DNA from: Leifsonia sp. SCN 70-46
GTDB taxonomy: Bacteria; Actinomycetota; Actinomycetes; Actinomycetales; Microbacteriaceae
NCBI GenBank assembly: GCA_001725325.1
Contig: MEFY01000002.1
Location: forward strand, 124,001 to 188,000
Direction: 5' to 3'
Length of the DNA stretch: 64,000 nucleotides
Below are positions 43,844 to 53,515 of the stretch, one piece after another (position 1 is the stretch's first letter; each line of letters starts with the position of its first letter). The notes beneath the pieces are model-generated. The model was not told the origin of the DNA, searched no databases, and worked only from the letters and a program-made list of their open reading frames with translations. A program made the translations under genes and the position numbers.

Positions 43844-44327
43844 TGCCGACCGCGGGGGCGAACGCCCAGTTGCCGGAGTCCGTGATGACCTGGATGGTCT
43901 TCACGTTCGAGCCGACGTAGTACAGGCGCTTGCTGCCGTTCGGGATGGAGTTGTTCTCGGTCCACAGCACGCGGCCCGACGCGTCGAGGAACCGCACGTG
44001 GTAGTGGTTGTAGATGACGCCCGTGACGTTGCCGCGCAGGCCCGTCTTGTATCCCCAGCTGTACTTCGTGGCCAGCAGGACCGTCGTGTTCGGGTGCGAG
44101 GCGAGGGTGAAGTTCACGCCGTTGCCGAAGCTGTTGTAGAGCGTCGGCTGGATCGGCTTCACGTCGTAGCAGATGTAGCGCGAGATCGAGTAGGTCGCGG
44201 CGTTGGCGATGCCGGCGGTGCTGAGGGTCATGCCCAGCGCGAGCATCACCGCCAAGGCGGCCTTCGCGACGAACGAGCGCCGCCGGGCCTTGCCGTCTAC
44301 AGCTTCAGGTGTTGTGTTCGGGTTCAC
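43830..44327 (-). CDS. Secreted hypothetical protein
   Basis: This 165-residue exported protein has a basic N terminus, a hydrophobic core (AALAVMLALGMTLSTAG) and a likely signal-peptidase site after ANA (near residue 43). The mature part is beta-rich, with many aromatic residues and Asn (YNSFGNGVNFTLASHP, YNHYHVRFLDASG). The GTG start has GAGGAG in front. No family is recognised. It appears monocistronic. Confidence 0.7.
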   Translation of the reverse strand: MNPNTTPEAVDGKARRRSFVAKAALAVMLALGMTLSTAGIANAATYSISRYICYDVKPIQPTLYNSFGNGVNFTLASHPNTTVLLATKYSWGYKTGLRGNVTGVIYNHYHVRFLDASGRVLWTENNSIPNGSKRLYYVGSNVKTIQVITDSGNWAFAPAVGITLN

Positions 44328-44456
44328 AGCGGGCTCCTCAATCTAGGGGGTGAGGTGCATTCGAGCGTCGTTGCTCGCCTGTAGGGTAGCGCGCCGCGTC
44401 CATCGTCAAGATGAACGGCAGGTGAACAGCTGGTGGCGCCCTAGAGCACCCGTGCG

Positions 44457-46022
<1,566 letters not shown>

Positions 46023-46185
46023 TTAACGGGTTAGACCGCGAGCTATTCCACGCGCATAATGGCCAGATCAGATTTGTGTCCGACCCGAAACATGGCGGAT
46101 ACAAACCGCAAGTATCGTCAACGCCGACGGTGCGCCAGAACCCGCAGGACGCAAGATTCCGGCTGGTCCCCGTCTTGGAGGTTCC

Positions 46186-47490
46186 GTGAAAGTCAGCAGG
46201 TTGACCGATGCCCGCCGGTGGCGGATCGTCGCCCTCATGTTCGTCGTCGTACTCGGCGCGCTCAGTCTCTTCGCCGGTGCGAACAGCGCCCGCGCCGACG
46301 AGATCGGCCAGGAGTACGACTTCGTCTTCACCGGGAACGTGAAGTACAACAGCGAGCCGCTCGACGGTGTGCTCATCAAGGTGAGCGGCAACGGCTACGA
46401 CGCCGAGGTCAAGACCGGCGAGGACGGCAAGTGGAAGATCGGCGTGCCCGAGAAGGGCGAGTACACGGTCACCCTCGACGAGTCGACCCTCCCCCAGGGT
46501 GTCATCGTGGTCGAGGGTCAGGCGAGCGTCAAGGCCGAGTTCGGCCTCACGAGCACGAAGGCCGTCAACTTCTTCCTCGGTGAGGGCGTGCGCACCACGA
46601 CGAGCTTCTTCGACCAGCTCATCGAGCGCATCGTCAACGGCCTCAACTTCGGACTCATGCTCGCCCTCGCGGCCATCGGCGCCTCGCTCGTGTTCGGCAC
46701 GACGGGCCTGAGCAACTTCGCCCACGGCGAGATGGTGACGTTCGGCGCCGTGATGGCGCTCACGTTCGGCGTCTTCCTCAAGCTCCCGCTCATCCCGGCG
46801 ATCATCATCGCCGTCATCATGGGTGCGGTGTTCGGCTTCGTCCTCGATGCGGGCATCTGGAGACCCCTGCGAAGAAAGGGGTTGGGCACGACGCAGCTGC
46901 TCATCGTGAGCATCGGACTCTCGCTCGCCCTGCGCTACGGCTACCAGTTCTTCTTCGGCGGCAGCGTCTTCCAGCTGCCGGGCTCGAGCGCCGAGAAGAT
47001 CAAGCTCTTCGGCTCGGTGTCGCTCTCGGTCATCGACATGATCAGCATGGGCGTGAGCATCGTGGTGCTCGTCGCCGTCGCGTGGTGGCTGCTCAACACG
47101 CGCATCGGCAAGGCGACGCGCGCCGTGTCGGACAACCCGAGCCTCGCCGCCGCGTCCGGCATCAACGTCGACAACGTCGTGCGTGTCGTGTGGGTGATCT
47201 CGGGAGCCCTCGCGGCCCTCGCCGGCGTGCTGTGGGCCTTCTTCATCCCGGGCGTCAAGTGGGACATGGGTGCGCAGATGCTGCTGCTCGTGTTCGCCTC
47301 GATCACGCTCGGCGGCCTCGGCACCGCCTTCGGCGCCCTCGTGGGCTCGCTCATCGTCGGGATCCTCGTCGAGGTGTCGACGCTGTGGATCCCCTCCGAC
47401 CTCAAGTACCTCGGGGCACTCGGCGTACTGATCCTCGTACTGCTGCTTCGACCGCAGGGCATCCTCGGTCGCAAAGAGAGAATAGGTTAG
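46186..47490 (+). CDS. livH: Branched-chain amino-acid ABC permease (LivH-like) with N-terminal Ig-like domain
   Basis: This 434-residue protein is longer than typical LivH (about 300). A signal-like helix (about 12-35) is followed by an extracytoplasmic domain (about 40-135). That domain has YDFVFTGNVKYNSEPLDGVL and EDGKWKIGVPEKGEYTVTLD, the pattern of a carboxypeptidase-regulatory/Ig-like beta-sandwich. The LivH permease core then begins at NGLNFGLMLALAAIGASLVFG and ends in LVLLLRPQGILG. GTG has GGAGG five bases upstream. It heads livH-M-G-F. The extra domain may contact one of the three binding lipoproteins encoded downstream; that is inference. Confidence 0.9.
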   Translation: MKVSRLTDARRWRIVALMFVVVLGALSLFAGANSARADEIGQEYDFVFTGNVKYNSEPLDGVLIKVSGNGYDAEVKTGEDGKWKIGVPEKGEYTVTLDESTLPQGVIVVEGQASVKAEFGLTSTKAVNFFLGEGVRTTTSFFDQLIERIVNGLNFGLMLALAAIGASLVFGTTGLSNFAHGEMVTFGAVMALTFGVFLKLPLIPAIIIAVIMGAVFGFVLDAGIWRPLRRKGLGTTQLLIVSIGLSLALRYGYQFFFGGSVFQLPGSSAEKIKLFGSVSLSVIDMISMGVSIVVLVAVAWWLLNTRIGKATRAVSDNPSLAAASGINVDNVVRVVWVISGALAALAGVLWAFFIPGVKWDMGAQMLLLVFASITLGGLGTAFGALVGSLIVGILVEVSTLWIPSDLKYLGALGVLILVLLLRPQGILGRKERIG

Positions 47491-47497
47491 GCGCGTC

Positions 47498-48475
47498 ATG
47501 GACTGGGGAGCGATCTTCTCGAACACGGCCACATGGCTGTTCCAGCCGACCACCATCGCGTACGCGCTGGCGGCTGTCGGACTCTCGGTGCACTTCGGCT
47601 ACGGCGGCCTGCTGAACTTCGGCATGGCGGGCTTCATGGCCCTCGGCGCCTACGGCTACGCGATCTCGGTGCTCTCGTTCCACCTGCCCTGGTGGGTCGG
47701 CATCATCATCGGCGTGCTCGCGTCGATCGTGTTCGCGCTCATCCTCGGCATACCGACCCTGCGGCTGCGGGCGGACTACCTCGCCATCGTGACGATCGCG
47801 GCGGCCGAGATCCTGCGGCTGCTCTTCACGACGCAGGTGTTCGACGAGTACACGAACTCGGCTGACGGCCTCAACGGCTACCACGCCGACTTCCGCGCGG
47901 CCAACCCGTTCCCCGAGGGCACGTACGGATTCGGCCCGTGGACCTACACGAACACCCAGCTGTGGGTGCGGGTGTTCGGCTTCCTGCTGCTCGCCGTCGT
48001 CATCGTCGTCGTCTTCCTGCTCATGCGCAGCCCGTGGGGCCGCGTGCTCAAGGGCATCCGCGAGGACGAGGATGCCGTGCGCGCGCTCGGCAAGAACGTG
48101 TTCCAGTACAAGATGCAGGCGCTCATGCTCGGCGGTGCGTTCGGAGCCCTCGGCGGAGTCGTGTACGCGCTGCCCACGGCAGTCGTGCCGAGCGACTTCG
48201 TCACGAGCCTCACGTTCTTCCTGTGGACGATCCTGCTGCTCGGCGGTGCCGCGACCCTCTTCGGGCCCGTCGTCGGCGCCGTCATCTTCTGGGTGCTCAT
48301 GGCGTTCCTCGACAACGTGCTGCCCCAGCTCGCGAACGACCACATCCTGCCCTTCACCAACATCCAGGCCGCGGTGTTCCGCTACATCCTGGTCGGCGTC
48401 GCGCTCATGCTCATCGTGATCTTCCGACCCCAGGGCATCTTCGGCAACAAGAAGGAGCTGACCTTTGTCAAGTAG
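47498..48475 (+). CDS. livM: Branched-chain amino-acid ABC permease (LivM)
   Basis: This 325-residue permease has the family signature GLSVHFGYGGLLNFGMAGFMALGAYGYA at the N terminus and about eight transmembrane segments. The EAA-like loop is GRVLKGIREDEDAVRALGKN, and it ends VIFRPQGIFG. It begins 7 bp after the livH stop, and its end overlaps the livG start by 11 bp. With LivH it forms the membrane channel. Confidence 0.93.
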   Translation: MDWGAIFSNTATWLFQPTTIAYALAAVGLSVHFGYGGLLNFGMAGFMALGAYGYAISVLSFHLPWWVGIIIGVLASIVFALILGIPTLRLRADYLAIVTIAAAEILRLLFTTQVFDEYTNSADGLNGYHADFRAANPFPEGTYGFGPWTYTNTQLWVRVFGFLLLAVVIVVVFLLMRSPWGRVLKGIREDEDAVRALGKNVFQYKMQALMLGGAFGALGGVVYALPTAVVPSDFVTSLTFFLWTILLLGGAATLFGPVVGAVIFWVLMAFLDNVLPQLANDHILPFTNIQAAVFRYILVGVALMLIVIFRPQGIFGNKKELTFVK

Positions 48476-49451
48476 CGAGCCGAAGACGGCGGCGCCCGTC
48501 AAGACGACCGGTCTGCACACGGGCGAGATCGCCCCGGGTGTGGCCAAGGTCGACCCCATCATCGTCGTGGACAACGTCTCCCGGTCGTTCGGCGGCCTGA
48601 AGGCCGTCGACGTCGAGCACCTCGAGATCCCGCGCAACGCCATCACGGCCCTCATCGGCCCGAACGGCGCCGGGAAGACCACCCTGTTCAACCTGCTCAC
48701 GGGCTTCGACAAGCCCGACACGGGCTCGTGGACGTTCGACGGCAAGAAGCTCAACGGCATCCCCGCGTTCAAGGTGTCGCGCATGGGCCAGGTGCGCACG
48801 TTCCAGCTGACCAAGGCCCTCGGCCTGCTCACGGTGCTCGAGAACATGAAGCTCGGCGCCAAGGGCCAGCGCGGCGAGAGCATGTGGGCGGGCCTCCTGC
48901 CGTTCCTGTGGCGCAAGCAGGAGACCGCGATCGAGGAGAAGGCCATGGAGCTGCTCACGCGCTTCAAGCTCGACGCCAAGAGCGAGGACTTCGCCGCGAG
49001 CCTCTCCGGCGGGCAGCGCAAGCTGCTCGAGATGGCGCGCGCCCTCATGAGCGACCCGACCCTCGTCATGCTCGACGAGCCCATGGCCGGCGTCAACCCG
49101 GCGCTCACCCAGTCGCTCCTCGACCACATCCTCGACCTGAAGGGCTACGGCATGACCGTGCTCTTCGTCGAGCACGACATGCACATGGTCCGCCACATCG
49201 CGGACTGGGTGGTCGTCATGGCCGAGGGCAAGGTCGTCGCCGAGGGCCCGCCCGAGGACGTCATGAAGAACCCCGCCGTCATCGACGCCTACCTGGGCAG
49301 CCACCAGGATGTCGACCTCGGGGTCGTCACGGGCCGCATCGAGGGCGAGATCCCGGCGGGTGCCGAAGACCTCCTCGCCGAGGTCGAGGCCATCGACGCC
49401 GTCGCCGTGGCCGCGGCAGAGCGCAAGGAACACGAGGACGAGGCGAAATGA
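48465..49451 (+). CDS. livG: Branched-chain amino-acid ABC ATPase (LivG)
   Basis: This 328-residue ATPase has GPNGAGKTT, LSGGQRKLLEMARAL and LVMLDEPMAGVNP. It has an N-terminal extension of about 30 residues and an acidic C-terminal tail (EDLLAEVEAIDAVAV...), both longer than usual LivG. The TTG start is supported by AAGGAG upstream and overlaps livM. It is coupled to livF by ATGA. Confidence 0.93.
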   Translation: MSSSEPKTAAPVKTTGLHTGEIAPGVAKVDPIIVVDNVSRSFGGLKAVDVEHLEIPRNAITALIGPNGAGKTTLFNLLTGFDKPDTGSWTFDGKKLNGIPAFKVSRMGQVRTFQLTKALGLLTVLENMKLGAKGQRGESMWAGLLPFLWRKQETAIEEKAMELLTRFKLDAKSEDFAASLSGGQRKLLEMARALMSDPTLVMLDEPMAGVNPALTQSLLDHILDLKGYGMTVLFVEHDMHMVRHIADWVVVMAEGKVVAEGPPEDVMKNPAVIDAYLGSHQDVDLGVVTGRIEGEIPAGAEDLLAEVEAIDAVAVAAAERKEHEDEAK

Positions 49452-50209
49452 CCGACACCGCAACCACCGCGTCCGCGAAGCCCGCGGCAGTCGAGAACGT
49501 CGTCGAGGTCAAGGACCTCACGGCCGGATACCTGCCGGGCGTCAACATCCTCAACGCCGCCAACCTCACGGCCGCCAAGGGCGAGCTCGTCGGCATCATC
49601 GGCCCGAACGGCGCCGGCAAGTCGACCCTGCTCAAGGCGATCTTCGGCCAGGTGAAGGTGCGCGGCGGCGAGATCACCGTCAACGGCGAGAGCATCGTGG
49701 GCCTCAAGGCCGACAAGCTCGTGAGCCGCGGCGTCGGTTTCGTGCCGCAGACGAACAACGTGTTCCAGAGCCTCACCATCGAGGAGAACCTGCAGATGGG
49801 GCTGTTCCAGCGACCCAAGGCCTACGCGGAGCGCCTCGAGTTCGTGACGGGCATCTTCGCCGAGCTGGGCAAGCGCCTCAAGCAGCGCGCGGGCTCGCTC
49901 TCCGGCGGTGAGCGCCAGATGGTCGCCATGTCGCGCGCGCTCATGATGGACCCGAGCGTGCTGCTGCTCGACGAGCCCTCGGCGGGCCTCTCGCCCGTGC
50001 GGCAGGATGAGGCGTTCATCCGCGTCTCGGAGATCAACAAGGCCGGCGTCACGACCATCATGGTCGAGCAGAACGCGCGCCGCTGCCTCCAGATCTGCGA
50101 CCGCGGATACGTGCTCGACCAGGGCCGCGACGCCTACACGGGCACGGGCCGCGAGCTGCTCAAAGACCCGAAGGTCATCTCGCTCTACCTCGGCACGCTC
50201 GGCGACTAG
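49448..50209 (+). CDS. livF: Branched-chain amino-acid ABC ATPase (LivF)
   Basis: This 253-residue ATPase has GPNGAGKST, LSGGERQMVAMSRALM, VLLLDEPSAGLSP and the VEQN switch. It completes the livH-M-G-F transporter. The ATG lies in an ATGA overlap with livG. A strong terminator begins 13 bp after its stop. Confidence 0.94.
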   Translation: MTDTATTASAKPAAVENVVEVKDLTAGYLPGVNILNAANLTAAKGELVGIIGPNGAGKSTLLKAIFGQVKVRGGEITVNGESIVGLKADKLVSRGVGFVPQTNNVFQSLTIEENLQMGLFQRPKAYAERLEFVTGIFAELGKRLKQRAGSLSGGERQMVAMSRALMMDPSVLLLDEPSAGLSPVRQDEAFIRVSEINKAGVTTIMVEQNARRCLQICDRGYVLDQGRDAYTGTGRELLKDPKVISLYLGTLGD

Positions 50210-50222
50210 CCGCCACGCATCA

Positions 50223-50258
50223 GGATGCCCCGGCCACGCGGCCGGGGCATCCGTGTTT
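50223..50258 (+). terminator. Terminator after livF
   Basis: GGATGCCCCGGCC (50223-50235) pairs perfectly with 50240-50252 over a 4-base loop and is followed by GTGTTTT. It ends the livHMGF operon. Confidence 0.9.
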
Positions 50259-50731
50259 TCCGCCCGGGTCGGGCGGGGCCGCGTGCTGTGCGCGGCGGCG
50301 GCGGGTGCGCGGGGCGGGCCGGGGCTCGGCGCGCGAGGGCGTCGAGAAGCCAGTTATTGCGCGCGGCGGTGGGGGGTGCGCAGGAAGTGGCTTCTCGACG
50401 GGTGCGCGGGGCGGACGCGGCGCCCGGCGCGCCGCCGCCGCGAGCGCTCCGCCGGGCGCCACGGGGTCGCGTGACCGGTCACACGGCGCTGCGCGGGGCC
50501 TCAGGCGGCCGTGGGAGCGGTTTCACGCGCGGAACGGGGACCGGCCCGCCCGGGACATCCTGGGGCCGCACGCGACCGCACCGGGCGCCGGGCGCCTCAG
50601 AACGACGTCGAAAGGGCGAAAGTGGTCGGCGGGCGAGGTTCGTGCGGCAGAACTGCCCGCTCGGCGGGCAGCCGCGGCACGGCGCACGACGGCGGGCGGC
50701 CGCGGCAGGGCGCACGACGCCGGGCACGGCA
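50259..50731. other. Very GC-rich intergenic region with a long inverted repeat
   Basis: About 470 bp separate the two facing terminators of livF and the first livK gene. No gene is credible here: open frames are Arg/Gly/Ala-rich with no ribosome sites. A perfect 12-bp inverted repeat, GTCGAGAAGCCA at 50341-50352 with its complement at 50388-50399, encloses 35 bases. Related GCGCACGAC-type stretches recur near 50680-50720. Confidence 0.5.
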
Positions 50732-50759
50732 AAGGGCCCCGGCCGAAGCCGGGGCCCTT
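50732..50759 (-). terminator. Terminator after the first livK gene
   Basis: AAGGGCCCCGGC (50732-50743) pairs perfectly with 50748-50759 over a 4-base loop. It lies 22 bp beyond the minus-strand livK stop. Confidence 0.85.
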
Positions 50760-50781
50760 CCTTCACTCAGGCGACTAGTGA

Positions 50782-52086
50782 CTAGTCGTTGATGCGCGTG
50801 AAGTGGTTGGTGTCGTCGTACTGGAAGATGCCGATGCTCGCCTCGGTGGGGTCACCCGCGTCGTCGAACTTCACACCACCGGAGTAGCCGTCGTAGTCGA
50901 CGACCTCGCCCGCGTTGATGATCTTGGCAGCGTCGGCGAAGGACGTGGCCTTCTTGCCGTCGCCCGAACCACCGGAGACCTCCTGCAGCTTGGCAGCGAT
51001 GTCGGCGCCCTCGGTCGACTGCGCGGCGAGAGCCGCGAGCGCGAGCAGGACGACGGCGTCGTACGACTCAGCCGCGTAGCTGTAGTCGGTGAGCTCCGCG
51101 TTGCCCTCGGCAACCCAGTTGTCGTTCAGGCGGGCCTTGAAGTCGTCCGCGAGAACCGGGCCGGGCGTGGTGCCCTTGGCGCCCGTCACGACACCGGCAG
51201 GCATCGCGGGGGTACCGGCCGTGGCGTCAGCCTCGGTGCCGAACTGCTTCAGGTTGCCGTCGACCAGGTACAGCTTGTCGCTCGGGAAGCCGACAGCGGC
51301 CAGCGCGGGAGCGATCGTGTAGATCTGGTTGAAGGTGATCAGGATGATCGCGTCGGGGTTGGCCGCCGTGACCGTGCTGATCTGCGCGTCGAACGTGACG
51401 TCGCCGTCGTTGTACGACTCGCTCGCGACGACCTTGCCGCCTGCGGCGGTGAAGACCTCGTTGACGACCTTCTCCAGACCGGTGCCGTAGGCGTCGTTCT
51501 GGTAGATGATGCCGAGGGTCTCGTTGCCGTCCTCGGCGATCAGGTTGCCGAGCACCTCACCCTGGAGCAGGTCCGACGGAGCCGTACGGAAGTACAGGCC
51601 CTTGTCGTCGTACGTGGTGAAGTCGGGCGAGGTGTTGGCCGGCGAGAACTGGATGACGCCCGCGTCGACGACGTCGTCGATGAACTTGAACGAGACACCG
51701 GACGACGCGGCGCCGATGATGGCCGAGACGCCGCTGTCGAGCAGCTTCGGGACCGTCGTGGCGTACGCCTTGTTGTCGGCGTCACCGGAGTCGCCGTAGG
51801 TGACGTTGACCTTGATGCCGAGGTCGGCGTCGTTGATCTCCTTGACGGCGAGCGCGACACCGGCCTCCTCGGGCGGGCCGAGGAACGCGAGCGAACCGGT
51901 CTCCGGCAGAACGGTGCCGATGTTCAGCTCGAGGGTCTCGCCGGGGGTGCCGCCGGACTCGCCTTCAGCTGCGGGTGCGGCGCAGCCGGTGAGAACGAGA
52001 GCGCTTGCACCGACGAGGGCGACACCTCCCAGCACTGACTTGACGGACCGCGAGCGCGAGGCTGTGGCCTTCACGAAAACGCTCAT
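50782..52086 (-). CDS. Branched-chain amino-acid-type binding lipoprotein (LivK-like)
   Basis: This 434-residue periplasmic-binding-fold lipoprotein (type 1, Peripla_BP_6) has the lipobox VLTGC (Cys35). Ligand-binding elements include IGTVLPETGSLAFLGPP, IGAASSGVSFKF, FSPANTSPDFT and LGIIYQNDAYGTGL. It is the best candidate partner of LivHMGF, although encoded on the opposite strand. The ATG has AAGGAG upstream. Its upstream region holds a clear promoter and a GlnR-like box, suggesting nitrogen control. Its C-terminal 120 residues are strikingly similar to those of the next paralogue. Confidence 0.92.
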   Translation of the reverse strand: MSVFVKATASRSRSVKSVLGGVALVGASALVLTGCAAPAAEGESGGTPGETLELNIGTVLPETGSLAFLGPPEEAGVALAVKEINDADLGIKVNVTYGDSGDADNKAYATTVPKLLDSGVSAIIGAASSGVSFKFIDDVVDAGVIQFSPANTSPDFTTYDDKGLYFRTAPSDLLQGEVLGNLIAEDGNETLGIIYQNDAYGTGLEKVVNEVFTAAGGKVVASESYNDGDVTFDAQISTVTAANPDAIILITFNQIYTIAPALAAVGFPSDKLYLVDGNLKQFGTEADATAGTPAMPAGVVTGAKGTTPGPVLADDFKARLNDNWVAEGNAELTDYSYAAESYDAVVLLALAALAAQSTEGADIAAKLQEVSGGSGDGKKATSFADAAKIINAGEVVDYDGYSGGVKFDDAGDPTEASIGIFQYDDTNHFTRIND

Positions 52087-52144
52087 GTTGCTCCTTGCAT
52101 TGAATGTGTGGGGACGCGGCGGTGCAACGCACTGCCGTCCTGAC

Positions 52145-52173
52145 AAAGTACGGGCAGGTCGCGTCTTTCACAA
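52145..52173 (-). promoter_or_regulatory. Promoter of the first livK gene
   Basis: On minus, -35 TTGTGA (52173-52168) and -10 TACTTT (52150-52145) are separated by 17 bp. The predicted start is near 52138, giving a leader of about 50 bases. Confidence 0.6.
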
Positions 52174-52181
52174 TACGTTCG

Positions 52182-52199
52182 TGTTACAGCCGCGTAACA
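52182..52199. promoter_or_regulatory. GlnR-like box upstream of the first livK promoter
   Basis: TGTTAC-N6-GTAACA is a perfect palindrome and contains the AC-N9-AC spacing reported for actinobacterial GlnR sites. A further GTTAC follows at about 52210-52214. It lies just upstream of the -35, where an activator would bind. The regulator assignment is inferred. Confidence 0.5.
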
Positions 52200-52242
52200 T
52201 GCCGAGATCGTTACCCGGCAGCCGCTACAAGCGCTTGCGGGC

Positions 52243-53472
52243 TCAGTCGATGCGCGTGAAGACGTTGTCCTTGCCGTAGCGGTAGAGCCCGATGGCGGCT
52301 CCCTGCGGGTCGCCCTTCGCGTCGAATGTGATGGGGCCCGAGACACCGTCGTAGTCGACGACACCGCCCGCGAGGATGACCTTGGCCGCCGCCGCGAAGT
52401 CGCCGGCGACCTCGCCCTTGCCCGAGCCGCCGGACACCTCCTGGAGCGCGGCGGCGATGTCGGCGCCCTTGGTCGACTGGGCGGAGAGCGCGGCGAGCGC
52501 CGCGAGCACGACGGCGTCGTAGGTCTCGGCCGCGTAGCTGAAGTCGGTGAGCGTGGGCGTGATGTCGAGCAGGCGGTCGGTGAAGCTGTCGAGCTTGCTG
52601 ATGTCGAGGCCCGGCATGCTCGCGATGGAGCCCGTGATGGCGCCCGCCGCGATGTCGGTGCTGTGGTCGGTGATGGGCAGCCCGACGAAGTAGATGTCGG
52701 GGCCCGCGTACTTCGCAGCGGCGAGCGCGGGGACCGAGGCCACCCCGCTGCCGCCGACCACGACGACCGCGTCGGCCTTCGCGGCGGCGACAGCGGTGAC
52801 CTGGGCGGAGAGGTCGGTGGCGCCGGCGCTGTAGGCCTCCTTGGCCACGGTCTTGCCGCCCGCGCGCTCGAACGCCGCCGAGAGCGCCTCGGGGAGGCCG
52901 GGCTCGCAGTAGCCCGTCTCGTAGACGATCCCCAGGGTCGAAGCGCCGTCCGCGGCGATCTGGCGACCCATCGCGTCGCCCTCGAGCACGCACGAGGGCG
53001 AGGTGCGGAAGTAGAGGCCGTCGTCCGCGGCCCGCGTGAAGTCGGTCGACACGTTCCCGGGCGAGATCTGCACGACCCCGGCCTTGACGATCTGGTCGAG
53101 CACCTTGCGCGACACGTTGTCGGAGATCGCGCCCACGATGACCGACACCTTGTCGTCGTCGACGAGCGTCGTCGCCGACGTGATGGAGGTGTCCGTCGAC
53201 GCGTCGGCGGAGTCGGCCTTCGCGATTGTGACGGTGATGCCGGCCTTGGCGTTGTTGATATCTCCCGCCGCGAGCTCGGCCGCGGCCTCCGTCGCCGGGC
53301 CGAACGCGGCGAGCGCGCCCGTCTCGGGAAGGAGGGTACCGATCGAGAGGGTGAGCGGGGCGCGGTCCTCGGCGGCGGGCTGCGTCGTGCCGTCGGACGA
53401 CGGCGTGCAGCCGGCGAGGACGAGAAGGGCTGCGACCGCGGCGGCGGTGCCGGGGATGACGATTCGGGACAT
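52243..53472 (-). CDS. Branched-chain amino-acid-type binding lipoprotein (LivK-like), second copy
   Basis: This 409-residue lipoprotein has lipobox VLAGC (Cys22) and the same Peripla_BP_6 fold, with IGTLLPETGALAAFGPA, GAISDNVSRKV and ISPGNVSTDFTRA. Its C terminus (YDAVVLAALAALSAQSTKGA then ADIAAALQEVSGGSG) is near-identical in pattern to the first copy, so this is a duplication with divergence in the ligand lobe. The ATG follows AGGAGG. It lies between the other two paralogues, each with its own intergenic gap. Confidence 0.9.
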   Translation of the reverse strand: MSRIVIPGTAAAVAALLVLAGCTPSSDGTTQPAAEDRAPLTLSIGTLLPETGALAAFGPATEAAAELAAGDINNAKAGITVTIAKADSADASTDTSITSATTLVDDDKVSVIVGAISDNVSRKVLDQIVKAGVVQISPGNVSTDFTRAADDGLYFRTSPSCVLEGDAMGRQIAADGASTLGIVYETGYCEPGLPEALSAAFERAGGKTVAKEAYSAGATDLSAQVTAVAAAKADAVVVVGGSGVASVPALAAAKYAGPDIYFVGLPITDHSTDIAAGAITGSIASMPGLDISKLDSFTDRLLDITPTLTDFSYAAETYDAVVLAALAALSAQSTKGADIAAALQEVSGGSGKGEVAGDFAAAAKVILAGGVVDYDGVSGPITFDAKGDPQGAAIGLYRYGKDNVFTRID

Positions 53473-53515
53473 CGGGATTCCTCCTGAGTTCGAGGCCGCG
53501 CTGCGGCTCTCGCTT

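Noticed and set aside
50259..50731. Several overlapping open frames of 60-190 codons
   Set aside because: Extreme GC content opens frames on both strands. The products are low-complexity Arg/Gly/Ala and none has a ribosome site.
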